A DNA stretch of 64,000 nucleotides from Geobacillus sp. 46C-IIa (GCF_014679505.1 NZ_CP061474.1:1518001-1582000), one strand, 5' to 3'. Shown: positions 35,594 to 44,447, counted from the first letter of the stretch. The notes: a model not told the origin generated them from the letters alone. Program-made: numbers and translations.

Positions 35594-35995
35594 ATGTTTC
35601 GTTCCTTTACGATCCGCACGGCGAAGCGGGATGAAATGATTGAGATTACTTCATTTGTCGAGGAAACAGTGCGCCAGTCTAACGTAGAAGAGGGAGTGGC
35701 GATCGTCTATTGTCCGCACACGACGGCAGGAATCACGATTAACGAAAACGCTGATCCCGATGTCAAGCGCGACATGATGCGCCGTTTTGATGAAACGTAT
35801 CCGTGGGAGCATCCGCTTGACCGCCATATGGAAGGAAACACGGCTGCTCACATGAAGGCGAGCACGGTTGGCGCGTCGCAGCACGTTATTATTCATGAAG
35901 GCCGGCTGCTGCTTGGACGCTGGCAAGGTGTGTATTTTTGTGAATACGATGGGCCGCGCCAGCGGACGTTGTATGTGAAGGTGATCGGAGGATAG
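35594..35995 (+). CDS. YjbQ family protein
   Basis: 133-residue protein of the YjbQ (UPF0047) family, a compact trimer with a conserved metal-like site. The conserved segments are [19 protein letters not shown] near residue 42 and [26 protein letters not shown] C-terminus (here [19 protein letters not shown]). Some members can make thiamine phosphate in vitro, but the physiological role is unsettled. The start is ATG 35594, after AGGTGGTGG; the longer frame from 35519 lacks homology. A repeat-borne hairpin follows. Confidence 0.88.
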   Translation: MFRSFTIRTAKRDEMIEITSFVEETVRQSNVEEGVAIVYCPHTTAGITINENADPDVKRDMMRRFDETYPWEHPLDRHMEGNTAAHMKASTVGASQHVIIHEGRLLLGRWQGVYFCEYDGPRQRTLYVKVIGG

Positions 35996-36082
35996 CAACC
36001 ATAATTGTATTATGTAAACAAAAGATAAAGAATAGGGCGGAGAGATCGTTGGTAGGTTGGCAGGGGGGCCAATTATGGATAG

Positions 36083-36206
36083 AAGGGCTGACCCAAAAGG
36101 TTGTCTGTCTTTAAGATAGGAACAACATATAGTGTAGCAGAAACAGTCAGTACGTATATATAGCGGCGAAAGAGGGTGTCCCGATCCTTTTGGGACACCC
36201 TCTTTT
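36083..36206 (+). repeat. MITE-like repeat, family A, copy 2
   Basis: The second copy of the family at 15105-15228. Its left end AGGGCTGACCCAAAAGG and right end CCTTTTGGGACACCCTC form imperfect terminal inverted repeats. The right end also folds as a perfect 11-bp hairpin (GAGGGTGTCCC with GGGACACCCTC) plus TTTT, so it can terminate yjbQ and possibly also map from the other side. Confidence 0.7.
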
Positions 36207-36210
36207 ACCG

Positions 36211-36960
36211 TTACGCCGGTGTCGTTAAAATGAGCGGTCCGTTTTTTGTAATGGCGATCGTATGTTCATATTGCGCCGAATACGAGCCGTCGATGGTTCG
36301 TGCCGTCCAGCCGTTCGCGTCCATTTTGCTTTGCCAAGCTCCCATGTTGACCATCGGTTCGATCGTAATGACCATCCCCTCTTTTAGGCGCATTCCTTTT
36401 CCTTTTTCACCAAAATGGGGAATGTACGGTTCTTCATGAATTGTCGGACCGATGCCGTGCCCGGTGAAGTCGCGGACGACGGAAAACCCGTGCGATTCGA
36501 CGTACGTTTGAATGGCATGGCCGATATCGCCGATCCGGTTGCCGAGGACGGCCTGTTCAATTCCTTTATACAGCGATTGTTCTGTCACTTCCAACAGTTT
36601 TTGCACGTCTTTGCCGACATCGCCGACGGCGTACGTCCAAGCGGAATCGGCGAGCGCCCCGCGCCAGTTGACGACAAAATCGATCGTGACGATATCGCCT
36701 TCCTTGAGCGGTTCGTTGCGCGGAAATCCGTGGCAAATTTCATCGTTCACCGAAGCGCATGTGGCGTACGGATAGCCGCGGTATCCTTTTTGTTCCGCCT
36801 TCGCTCCGTATTTGGCCAAAAATGTCTCCACGAACCGGTCGATCTCCATGGTGGTCACCCCCGGTCCGATGCGTTTGGCGATTTCTTGATGGCAGGCAGC
36901 GAGCAGTTTCCCAGCCTCGCGCATCAATTGAATTTCCCGTTCTGTTTTGACGTGAATCAT
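36211..36960 (-). CDS. map: methionine aminopeptidase, type I
   Basis: 249-residue type I methionine aminopeptidase, which removes the initiator methionine from nascent proteins using two metal ions. The metal ligands are in IDFVVNWRGALADSAW (two Asp), GHGIGPTIHEEP (His), ITIEPMV (Glu) and YEHTIAI (Glu). It is a stand-alone gene rather than the ribosomal-operon copy, so it is probably the second Map paralogue found in many Bacillaceae. AGGAGACGTTGGC precedes the ATG. Confidence 0.95.
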   Translation of the reverse strand: MIHVKTEREIQLMREAGKLLAACHQEIAKRIGPGVTTMEIDRFVETFLAKYGAKAEQKGYRGYPYATCASVNDEICHGFPRNEPLKEGDIVTIDFVVNWRGALADSAWTYAVGDVGKDVQKLLEVTEQSLYKGIEQAVLGNRIGDIGHAIQTYVESHGFSVVRDFTGHGIGPTIHEEPYIPHFGEKGKGMRLKEGMVITIEPMVNMGAWQSKMDANGWTARTIDGSYSAQYEHTIAITKNGPLILTTPA

Positions 36961-37167
36961 GCCAACGTCTCCTTTTCTCTCGATGTGTTTCCATTCCTAT
37001 AGTATTGTAACAAAAACAGCGGCGGTGATAAACCGCGCCGAAACAAGCGAAGAGATGAAAAGGATGCCCGAAAAAACGGAGGCAGCCTTTTTGACAACGA
37101 TTATCATGCTTTTGCCGTCTTGCTTTCAACGAAAAGGAGGAGTCTTTACGGCCGCTTCTAATCATGC

Positions 37168-38472
37168 TTACAGCGCGGCAAACAGCTGTTTTTCCTTATC
37201 GGAAATCGGAGAAGGGGATGGGGACGGAGCGAGCGGCAAATAAATCGATACCGTCGTTCCCTTATGTATTTCGCTTTCGATTCGAATCGTGCCGTTCATC
37301 GATTCAATGATGCGGTACACAACCATCATTCCAAGGCCGGTGCCTTTGATTCCTTTCGTCGTAAAGTACGGCTCGCCCAGCCGTTCAAGCTGTTCTTTCG
37401 TCATGCCGACGCCGGTGTCGGCGATGCGAATGAGCACGCACCCATTGTCGATCGAGACGTATATTTGCAACGTCCCACCGTTTGGCATCGCTTCAATGGC
37501 GTTTTTCATGACATTGAGCAAACATTGGCGGAATTTTTCGCGCTCGCCGATGACCGAAAAAGGGGCAAGCGTTGTCTTCATATCGACGCAATTCATATTG
37601 GCAAGCGGGCGGATGATGTCGACGACCCGTTCGATTTCGAACTTGACGTTCAGTTTTTCCGTCGTTTCCGGCGCGGGCTTCGCGAAGGTCAAATAATCGG
37701 TGATGATCGCTTCAGCCCGGTCGAGCTCTTCCATGGCGATGCGCGCATATTGGCGCCGTTTATCAGCGGCGAGCGGCTGCTCTTCAATCAGCTGGATAAA
37801 CCCGCGGGCCGCGGTGAGCGGATTGCGGATTTCATGAGAGATCGAGGCCGCCAAATGGGTGACCGCTTCCATCTTCTCGGCACGAATAATCCGTTTACGC
37901 AACGCGATATTATGGTGCACCATCTCTCGAAAAGCGCAAACGATAAACATGCTTGCTGGCTGCACAAGCAAAAAAATGAGCGAGACGGAAAGCGGGGGAC
38001 GATCGGAGGGAGCCATCCACCCTGCCATGGCGACCGTCAACAGGCCGGAAGCGAAGCTGAGCAATGTCGCCAGCAACGTTCGTTGTTTAGCTGGCAGCTG
38101 CGCAAACGTTTTAGCCAATAAACGGCTTGCTACTGCGATGGCGATGGAAACGACGGCGGTGATCAAGATGCCGATTCCCCCAAATAAAGAGCGATAAGCA
38201 ATGGTGACGATCGCTAGGCATGCCGCCGCTCCCGATCCGCCATACAAGCTGCCGAGCCAAAGCGGGATTTGCCGCAAATCGAAAATCAAGTTGCTTTCTG
38301 CACCGACCGGAAGGGTGATGCATAGGACGATCACGGCAGCGTAGCAGGCGGTCGGCAAATAAAGGCGGAGGCGCTTCGGTCCTTTTTCTTGTTCCGTCCA
38401 AAACGGGACGAGAAACACCGGCAGGAGAATAAAAAATAAGTTGAGTAAAAAATCTTTGAAAATACTAAGCAT
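37168..38472 (-). CDS. kinB: KinB-like sensor histidine kinase
   Basis: 434-residue membrane histidine kinase. Residues 1-190 hold about six hydrophobic segments of the 5TM-LYT type and no PAS domain; the H-box is ISHEIRNPLTAARGF near residue 215. The ATPase part has N (VMKNAIEAMPNGG), G1 (IADTGVGM), F (YFTTKG) and G2 (GTGLGMMV) boxes. This arrangement matches KinB of B. subtilis, which starts the sporulation phosphorelay. No response regulator is adjacent, as expected for a phosphorelay kinase. No KapB-like lipoprotein gene is in the window. Confidence 0.8.
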   Translation of the reverse strand: MLSIFKDFLLNLFFILLPVFLVPFWTEQEKGPKRLRLYLPTACYAAVIVLCITLPVGAESNLIFDLRQIPLWLGSLYGGSGAAACLAIVTIAYRSLFGGIGILITAVVSIAIAVASRLLAKTFAQLPAKQRTLLATLLSFASGLLTVAMAGWMAPSDRPPLSVSLIFLLVQPASMFIVCAFREMVHHNIALRKRIIRAEKMEAVTHLAASISHEIRNPLTAARGFIQLIEEQPLAADKRRQYARIAMEELDRAEAIITDYLTFAKPAPETTEKLNVKFEIERVVDIIRPLANMNCVDMKTTLAPFSVIGEREKFRQCLLNVMKNAIEAMPNGGTLQIYVSIDNGCVLIRIADTGVGMTKEQLERLGEPYFTTKGIKGTGLGMMVVYRIIESMNGTIRIESEIHKGTTVSIYLPLAPSPSPSPISDKEKQLFAAL

Positions 38473-38690
38473 CGCGACACCTTCTTTCCCATCGTCAGCT
38501 GCGCAGCACGAATTTCTACAAAAACTGCGAATATATTACATTGTAACCGGAAAGTGCCCGGGATGTTAAGGCAGAATTCATAGCCTTTTTTTGATATAAA
38601 TCTTGTTTTTTCGACAACGGTAGGTAAAAAGAACTATTTTGTGTCTGTGAAAAAGTTCTCTTTCATTTTGCTAGATATTGTATAATATTT

Positions 38691-38850
38691 TAATTATAGA
38701 CTCTTCACCACAACATGTACTTGACAAGCAATACGGTTTCCTGCACAAGGATATGCCAAAATCACTGATTTGCTGATTTCCCCACACAAGCGTAAATAGG
38801 GTATGTTCAGAAAAAATCAAGTACAACTTTTGGTGAAGAGCCTAATTATA
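38691..38850. mobile_element. ISL3-like MITE with target duplication
   Basis: The element is 38699-38842 (144 bp), bounded by 26-bp terminal inverted repeats that match at 22 positions; the ends begin GACTCTTCACCA and, on the other strand, GGCTCTTCACCA. It is flanked by a perfect 8-bp direct repeat, TAATTATA (38691-38698 and 38843-38850). GGCTCTT ends and 8-bp duplications are typical of ISL3-family insertion sequences. No transposase is inside, so it is non-autonomous. Confidence 0.85.
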
Positions 38851-38888
38851 TAGAATTCTACTAATTTTTTGATTGGGGGAGAGTCTTT

Positions 38889-41255
38889 TTGAAAAAACGA
38901 TCTATTCTTTCATTGACAGCGGCGCTGTCGCTCGGAATCGGGCTGTGGGCAGCGCCGGCAAAAGCGCCGCAAGCGGCCAACGCGGCGGCGATTCCGACGG
39001 TGAAGCAAGGAGGGCCGGTCGATTTCGCGATCGCCAACGAAGAAAAGTTGGCGGAGATGTTAAAACGAAACGGAACGCTTCGCGCCAATGCGACTCCGAC
39101 TGAGGCGGAGCAGGCGGTGCGCGAGTATTTGCGGCAAAAGGCGGCCCACATGCCGCGGGAGAAGGGAGAACTGTACGAAAACGAGAAGAAGCGGGCCAAA
39201 GCATTGCAGGATCAACAGCAGACAAACGGCGTGCTGAATGGGAAAGGGAAAAAACTCGGCCAATCGAAGACAACTTCCGTGCCGTCCGTCCAACCAGAGC
39301 CGTGGAACGGAGACAAGCGAGTCGACCGGGTGCTCGTTTTGCTCATCGAATATCCGGATTTTCCGCACAACAGCATCCAGCCCAATGAAACAGACATGTA
39401 TTACAAAGACTATACACGCGAGCACTATGAAGACATGATTTTTGGCGGCGATGACGGCTATTACGAAGGACCGAACGGCGAAAAACTCATCTCGGTGAAA
39501 AAGTATTATGAAGAGCAATCAGGCGGCAGCTATTCTATTGAAGGAAAGGTTGCCGGCTGGTACAAAGCCCAGCATCCTGCCAACTATTACGGGGGCAATG
39601 TGCCGGCGCCGGATGGGAACGACGCGAACCCGCGCGCGCTTGTGCGTGAAGCGCTGGCGGCGGCAGCCAACGATCCGTCCATTAACTTGCGCGAGTTTGA
39701 CCAAGAGGATCGATACGATTTGGACGGCGACGGCAACTACCGTGAGCCGGACGGCTTGATCGACCATTTAATGATCATCCACTCGAGCGTCGGTGAAGAG
39801 GCGGGCGGCGGTTCGCTTGGCGGCGATGCCATTTGGTCGCACCGTTGGAATTTAGGATCGGTATACCGCATTCCGAACACGACGGCTGAGGTGCCGTATT
39901 GGCGCGGCCAACTGGCGGCTTATGACTATACGGTCGAGCCGGCTGATGGGGCGGCGGGAGTGTTTGCCCACGAATACGGCCATGATTTGGGGCTGCCGGA
40001 TGAATACGATACGATTTACTCCGGATTGGGCGAACCGATTGCGTATTGGTCCATCATGTCGAGCGGCAGCTGGGCGGGGCGCATTCCGGGCACCGAGCCG
40101 ACCGGCTTCAGCGCCTGGGCGAAACAGTTTTTGCAGTCAACTATGCCGGGAAGCAACTGGCTGCACGGAACGACCGTCGAATGGGATGAAGTGACGGAAA
40201 AAGGGGTAGAGGTGGTATTGGATGAAGCCAATACAAAAGGAACAAACAACGATGCGGTGCGCATCAACTTGCCGGACAAGAAAACCGTCATCGCTTCTCC
40301 AGCTGCCGGCGCCTATGCGTACTTCTCCGGCAAGGGGAACAATTTGAACAGCTCCATGTCCACGACGATTGATTTGACCGGCGCATCACAAGCGGTATTG
40401 ACGTTTGATACATGGTACGCCATTGAGAAAGATTGGGATTACGGCGTGGTGGAAGTGAAGGAGCAAGGTTCAGGCCAATGGGTCACTGTTTCAGGAAATA
40501 TTACAACGACCGACAACCCGAACGGGCAAAATCCAGGCGACGGCATTACCGGCGCATCGGGCGGTTGGGTGAAAGCAGAATTTGATTTGTCGGCGTACGC
40601 AGGCCAAACGGTTGAGCTGCGTTTCCGTTATGTGACCGATGTGTATGTATCGGAAGCCGGCTGGTATATTGACAATATTCAAGTGACGGCGGACAAAACG
40701 GCCGTACTTACGGACGGAGCGGAGGGGGAGAGCGCCTTCGCGTTGAACGGTTTTGCGAAAAGCGATGGCACGCTGCGTTCGAAACATTACTACTTGCTCG
40801 AGTGGCGCAACCATCGCGGCGTCGATGAAGGACTGGCCCATATTTTGCGTGGCGATCAACTGCTGTCGTACGATCCGGGTCTTGTTGTCTGGTATGTCGA
40901 TGAGTCATATGACAACAACTGGACGGGCATCCATCCGGGCGAAGGGTTCCTCGGCGTTGTGGACGCTGATCAACACGCGTTGAAATGGTCGGGCAATACG
41001 GTGGCCTCGACGCGCTATCAAGTGCATGATGCGGCGTTCAGTTTGCAAAAAGGCGCGCCGTTCCGCGTTAAAATTGACGGCTCGCAGCTGATCGACAACG
41101 ACACATCGCCGCTGACGGTTTTTGACGACAGCCGACCGTACCACAACAAAGGAGCTGTTGACGCCGGACGGAACGTGCCGGAGTACGGCTTGAAAATCCG
41201 CGTCGTCGGTGAAAGCGCCGACCGCACTGCGGCGCGTGTATTGATTTACCGCTGA
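38889..41255 (+). CDS. secreted M6 metalloprotease, immune inhibitor A-like
   Basis: 788-residue exported zinc protease of peptidase family M6 (immune inhibitor A group). It has a signal peptide (MKKRSILSLTAALSLGIGLW, cut near ANAAA), a propeptide, the zinc site HEYGHDLGLPDEYD near residue 360, and a later beta-sandwich MAM-like domain (FDTWYAIEKDWDYG...GWYIDNIQV, about residues 500-605). M6 proteases degrade host or environmental proteins. The start is TTG 38889 with GGGGGAGAG upstream. The upstream region contains a MITE, so its expression may differ from relatives. Confidence 0.92.
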   Translation: MKKRSILSLTAALSLGIGLWAAPAKAPQAANAAAIPTVKQGGPVDFAIANEEKLAEMLKRNGTLRANATPTEAEQAVREYLRQKAAHMPREKGELYENEKKRAKALQDQQQTNGVLNGKGKKLGQSKTTSVPSVQPEPWNGDKRVDRVLVLLIEYPDFPHNSIQPNETDMYYKDYTREHYEDMIFGGDDGYYEGPNGEKLISVKKYYEEQSGGSYSIEGKVAGWYKAQHPANYYGGNVPAPDGNDANPRALVREALAAAANDPSINLREFDQEDRYDLDGDGNYREPDGLIDHLMIIHSSVGEEAGGGSLGGDAIWSHRWNLGSVYRIPNTTAEVPYWRGQLAAYDYTVEPADGAAGVFAHEYGHDLGLPDEYDTIYSGLGEPIAYWSIMSSGSWAGRIPGTEPTGFSAWAKQFLQSTMPGSNWLHGTTVEWDEVTEKGVEVVLDEANTKGTNNDAVRINLPDKKTVIASPAAGAYAYFSGKGNNLNSSMSTTIDLTGASQAVLTFDTWYAIEKDWDYGVVEVKEQGSGQWVTVSGNITTTDNPNGQNPGDGITGASGGWVKAEFDLSAYAGQTVELRFRYVTDVYVSEAGWYIDNIQVTADKTAVLTDGAEGESAFALNGFAKSDGTLRSKHYYLLEWRNHRGVDEGLAHILRGDQLLSYDPGLVVWYVDESYDNNWTGIHPGEGFLGVVDADQHALKWSGNTVASTRYQVHDAAFSLQKGAPFRVKIDGSQLIDNDTSPLTVFDDSRPYHNKGAVDAGRNVPEYGLKIRVVGESADRTAARVLIYR

Positions 41256-41265
41256 TTCGAAGCGC

Positions 41266-41306
41266 AAAAACGGGTGTCCCGAAGGCAACGGGGCATCCGT
41301 TTTGTC
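41266..41306 (+). terminator. terminator of the M6 protease gene
   Basis: AAAACGG-TG-CCC pairs with GGG-CA-CCGTTTT. The 245 nt that follow hold only a TATAAT (about 41510) likely serving the next gene. Confidence 0.8.
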
Positions 41307-41551
41307 TAGATGCGCACTGAACCGTTTCGGAAGTTTCTACCTTGCTCCTTTCGCAAAGAACAGAGAGTTTTTAGCTGATGTAGGGAAAACGAAGATAGCG
41401 TCCGGTTGATCGAAAGCGGAAAACGTTTAACGATGGTTCTCGACATCATTTGTCATTCATTCGTTGAATTTGTTGATTTTTCTTCACCCCTTTTTCCGTC
41501 TTTTCCTTTTATAATCATAAGTAGGAATGGATGAGAAAGGGGAGCGAATGA

Positions 41552-41800
41552 ATGAAGGAATTGTGCCAGCAGCTTTCGGTGTGGATTGCCCAGAAGCAGC
41601 CAGTGCGCGTGCAAACAGCGCAAGGGGAAGCGGTCGTGCTGCCGGTCAAGTTGTATCAGGAAGCGCGCAAACTGTTTGTTTACAATCGGCAAATGCGGTT
41701 GATGAACATTCCCCTAGATGGGATCATCTCCGTGCAGCCGACGCGCATCACCGGTTCGTTTGACCGCCGGGGAGAGGAAGCCATCGTACATACTCGCTAA
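41552..41800 (+). CDS. 82-aa conserved-looking hypothetical protein
   Basis: An 82-residue soluble protein (starts MKELCQQLSVWIAQKQP) with no family that I recognise; predicted mostly beta, with basic and hydrophobic alternation (VRVQTAQGEAVVLPVKLY). AAGGGGAG lies 7 nt upstream of the ATG, and a good terminator follows, so it is probably a single-gene unit. Its place between the protease and hemD-like genes gives no clear hint. Confidence 0.6.
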   Translation: MKELCQQLSVWIAQKQPVRVQTAQGEAVVLPVKLYQEARKLFVYNRQMRLMNIPLDGIISVQPTRITGSFDRRGEEAIVHTR

Positions 41801-41805
41801 GACGG

Positions 41806-41836
41806 TGACACGCGCCTTTTTGGGTGCGTGTTTTTT
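41806..41836 (+). terminator. terminator after the 82-aa gene
   Basis: ACACGC pairs with GCGTGT around a 12-nt loop, then six T residues. Confidence 0.75.
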
Positions 41837-41838
41837 CA

Positions 41839-41867
41839 TTGCATAGGTGGGAGCGATCCTTTAGAAT
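41839..41867 (+). promoter_or_regulatory. promoter of the hemD-like gene
   Basis: TTGCAT (41839-41844), 17 bp, TAGAAT (41862-41867): a good housekeeping-type promoter 36 nt before the start codon. No Fnr box was seen here. Confidence 0.6.
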
Positions 41868-41903
41868 GAAAAAGACAAATGATGGACGACTGGAGGGAAA
41901 CGG

Positions 41904-42698
41904 ATGCGCGGCAAACGGATTGCCTTATGTGCTTCGCGCAAGTTGGGCGAGATGACAACGCTCATTGAAAAGCAAGGAGGAACGGCCGTCATTCGCCCCG
42001 CACAAGGGACGGTTTTTTTCAAAGGAAGTGAACTCGGCGGGGAAATGCGGTCGATCATCGCGATGCGGCCGGATTGGATCGTGTTTACGACTGGCATTGG
42101 GTTTGAGGTGCTCTGGGAAACAGCCGAAAGAGAAGGGATCGCGGCCGAGTGGAAGCGAGCGATCGAGAACGCTTGTGTCGCCGCCCGCGGTTATAAAACG
42201 GCGGCGGCGTTAAAAAAGATCGGCATCATCTCAACGGCAGCGAGCGAGGACGGAACGACGAAAGGGCTGATCCGCGCCCTTGGTGCGCACGACTTCGCCG
42301 GCAAGAAGGTCGTCGCACAGCTGTACGGCGACACCGCGCCGGCCTTAAAGCAATTTTTCCTTGCACGCGGCGCATCGTATACAGAACTATTCCCGTACCG
42401 GCATGTCGCCCCGGATCGGGAGACGCTCGAGGCGCTATACAGCGAAATCATCGGGCGTGAGGTCGACGCCGTCTGTTTTACATCGGCGATGCAAGTCCGT
42501 TTTTTCTTTTCGTTTGCCCGCGAGAAACAAGACATCACCCCGCTGCTTGAGGCGTTCCGCACCGATGTCGTCGCTTGCGCTGTCGGTAAAGTGACGCAAG
42601 AAGCGCTCGAGGAAGAAGGAGTCAGCCGCGTCATCGCCCCGGAACATGAGCGGATGGGAGCGATGATTATGACGCTCGCCCGTTATTTTCAACAATAA
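41904..42698 (+). CDS. hemD: uroporphyrinogen-III synthase family protein
   Basis: 264-residue HemD-fold protein, which cyclises hydroxymethylbilane to uroporphyrinogen III. Family segments are IALCASRKLGEM, DWIVFTTGIGFEVL, YRHVAPDRETLEALY and DAVCFTSAMQVRFFF. It lies outside the main hem operon and beside the nitrate respiration genes. It may provide siroheme or heme precursors for nitrate and nitrite reductases, or be a regulatory HemD-like protein; sequence alone does not settle this. GGAGGG precedes the ATG. Confidence 0.8.
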   Translation: MRGKRIALCASRKLGEMTTLIEKQGGTAVIRPAQGTVFFKGSELGGEMRSIIAMRPDWIVFTTGIGFEVLWETAEREGIAAEWKRAIENACVAARGYKTAAALKKIGIISTAASEDGTTKGLIRALGAHDFAGKKVVAQLYGDTAPALKQFFLARGASYTELFPYRHVAPDRETLEALYSEIIGREVDAVCFTSAMQVRFFFSFAREKQDITPLLEAFRTDVVACAVGKVTQEALEEEGVSRVIAPEHERMGAMIMTLARYFQQ

Positions 42699-42720
42699 GC
42701 CCCGTTGGGGCTTTTTGTTT
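42697..42720 (+). terminator. terminator of the hemD-like gene
   Basis: AAGCCCC-GTT-GGGGCTTTTTG: a perfect short stem with a T-run. Confidence 0.85.
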
Positions 42721-42735
42721 TACCAGAAACGGAAA

Positions 42736-42882
42736 GTGCATTATTTCCGTGATCGGGAAACGGTGCAGGCGTTTATCGATCCATGTAAAGAAGGGTTCCC
42801 GACAGCGGCCGATCCGAAACGGTCCCTGACGATCGGGGCGCATATGGGCGATGATGATTTGATCAACAACCTGTTGATGTGA
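42736..42882 (+). pseudogene. possible 3' gene remnant
   Basis: An open frame of about 48 codons (KVHYFRDRETVQAF...MGDDDLINNLLM) with ordinary coding codon bias, ending at TGA 42880-42882. It begins right after a terminator and has no ribosome site or convincing start. It looks like the C-terminal tail of a lost gene; I could not name the family. Its stop codon lies inside the Fnr box. Confidence 0.35.
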
Positions 42883-42921
42883 TATGGCTCACAACGGCGA
42901 AGGCGCCGTCCACGGTATAAT
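42878..42921 (+). promoter_or_regulatory. Fnr-type promoter of the hemerythrin gene
   Basis: TGTGA-TATGGC-TCACA (42878-42893) is a perfect TGTGA-N6-TCACA Fnr/Crp site. TATAAT lies at 42916-42921, implying a start near 42928 and a site centre close to -42. That is the standard class II activating position. I infer activation under oxygen limitation. Confidence 0.75.
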
Positions 42922-42959
42922 GCAGACAACGAACGGCTCATAAAAAGGAGGAATGGAGA

Positions 42960-43490
42960 ATGCATTCATTTTGCCATATGGGCGGCCCTGAAGGGGTGAA
43001 ACTATGCGCTGGCTTGGCGCAATTAAAACAAGAACACGGCCCGCTGCGCGTCCAAATGGAGCAGGTGCTCGTCGCAGCGGAGGCGATCGGCCAAGGGACA
43101 GATGACCGCAACTGGCGTGAGCCGCTTGCCGATTTAAGGGAAAAAGTTGAATCGTTCGTCGCCGCCTTAGATCCGCATTCGGAGCGGGAAGAAGGCGTAT
43201 TGTTCCCAATGATGGCTCGGTACATCGGGCGGACGACCGGACCTATCGCCGTCATGGAATACGAACATGAACAGGCGAAAGCGCGCCTGTCCATGTTTTT
43301 AGAAAAAACCGCCCAGCTGCCGGAGAACATCGACAGCGGGCAGGTGTTGACGCTTGCCGGTGCGGTCATCGAGGCGCATCACATTTTGGATGAGCACTTC
43401 ATGAAAGAAGAGAACGTGCTCTTTCCGATGGCCGAGCGGCTGCTGTCCGATGCGGAGAAAGAGGAGCTGTTTGCGCGCATTCATGAGTAG
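42960..43490 (+). CDS. hemerythrin-like protein
   Basis: 176-residue hemerythrin (HHE) domain protein. Likely di-iron ligands are in LKQEHGPLR (near His26), PHSEREEGVLFP, VMEYEHEQAK and EAHHILDEHFMKEENVLFP, giving the expected His/Glu series on four helices. Such proteins bind O2 or NO, or repair iron-sulphur clusters; next to nar genes, protection against NO made in nitrate respiration is plausible. AAGGAGG precedes the ATG, and an Fnr site lies upstream. Confidence 0.88.
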   Translation: MHSFCHMGGPEGVKLCAGLAQLKQEHGPLRVQMEQVLVAAEAIGQGTDDRNWREPLADLREKVESFVAALDPHSEREEGVLFPMMARYIGRTTGPIAVMEYEHEQAKARLSMFLEKTAQLPENIDSGQVLTLAGAVIEAHHILDEHFMKEENVLFPMAERLLSDAEKEELFARIHE

Positions 43491-43495
43491 CGAAC

Positions 43496-43539
43496 AAAAA
43501 ACGGGATGCCCCAAACGATGGGCACCCCGTTTTTTGTTT
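43496..43539 (+). terminator. terminator of the hemerythrin gene
   Basis: AAAAAACGGG-GCCC pairs with GGGC-CCCGTTTTTT. Confidence 0.9.
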
Positions 43540-43668
43540 ATTCGTTCATTCAGCGGTGCGGTCTTGTTGGCAGGTTGTTATGCATGATCGTTAGGATATG
43601 CGGAAGCGCACGTTTTTTTGTTTCCGCCGCCGTCAAAGTTGACAGGCCGACTGCGAGTCAATATAAGG

Positions 43669-43691
43669 GGCGGGGGCAAGTTGCCCCCGCC
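43669..43691 (-). terminator. hairpin after narI
   Basis: GGCGGGGGCAA pairs with TTGCCCCCGCC. It lies 50 nt beyond the narI stop on the minus strand. The following bases are only moderately T-rich, so it may act as transcript end or as a 3' stabiliser. Confidence 0.55.
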
Positions 43692-43742
43692 TGTTCAATG
43701 GTTGCCTTGTTTAGGGTTCCTGATGTGACGTACGCCGCTCGC

Positions 43743-44447
43743 TTATTGGGCGCGGTTGAACGGCTCTGTTTGTTTTGGCATTCGCTTCCGATAGACGACG
43801 TAGCTGCGCTGCAAATAACGGAGCGGAAAGCTGAACACGTGAACGAGGCGGGTGAACGGCCAGACAGCGAACAAACCGAACGCAGCGAGAATATGAATCT
43901 GAAACCAAAGCGGCACCGTTTCCATATAAGCTGGGTTCGGACGGAACGTAAGAAGGCCGCGAAACCACGGGCCGATTGTCGTCCGGTAATCAAACCCGTG
44001 CGAATCGATGTTCAGAAACGTCGACGACAGCCCGCTGGCGATGACAGCGAGCAAAAATCCAAGAGCAACCCAATCGCCGGTGCTGCTTGTCGCCCGCACG
44101 CGCTTTACCGTGAGGCGGCGGCGGAAAAGGATCACTAAACCAACGAAGGCCGCCAAGCCAGCTGGAATGCCGCCTGCTAAGGCGACGAAGTGGTACATCT
44201 CCTCCGTAACGCCTAACGCCGTGTAAAACGGTTCCGGAATGAGAATGCCCATCACATGGCCGACAAAGACGAACAAAATGCCCCAGTGGAAGAGAAGGCT
44301 TCCAAGGCGCAACTGCCGTTTTTCGAGCAGTTCGCTTGATTTTGATGTCCAGCCGAACTGATCGCGCTGGTAGCGCCAAATATGGCCAGCGATAAAGAGC
44401 ACAAGCGACAAATAAGGAACGATCACCCAGAGAAATTGACGAGCCAT
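43743..44447 (-). CDS. narI: respiratory nitrate reductase, gamma subunit
   Basis: 234-residue cytochrome b subunit that anchors the nitrate reductase in the membrane and oxidises menaquinol. Five membrane helices; haem-ligand histidines are likely in LLFHWGILFVFVGHVMG and FQIHILAAFGLFAVWPFTRLVHVFS. It is the last gene of narGHJI and overlaps narJ by 25 nt. AAAGGAAG precedes the ATG. Confidence 0.95.
   Translation of the reverse strand: MARQFLWVIVPYLSLVLFIAGHIWRYQRDQFGWTSKSSELLEKRQLRLGSLLFHWGILFVFVGHVMGILIPEPFYTALGVTEEMYHFVALAGGIPAGLAAFVGLVILFRRRLTVKRVRATSSTGDWVALGFLLAVIASGLSSTFLNIDSHGFDYRTTIGPWFRGLLTFRPNPAYMETVPLWFQIHILAAFGLFAVWPFTRLVHVFSFPLRYLQRSYVVYRKRMPKQTEPFNRAQ

Noticed and set aside
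37264..38121. 285-codon frame opposite the KinB-like kinase
   Set aside because: Antisense shadow; the kinase frame has all expected motifs and this one has none.
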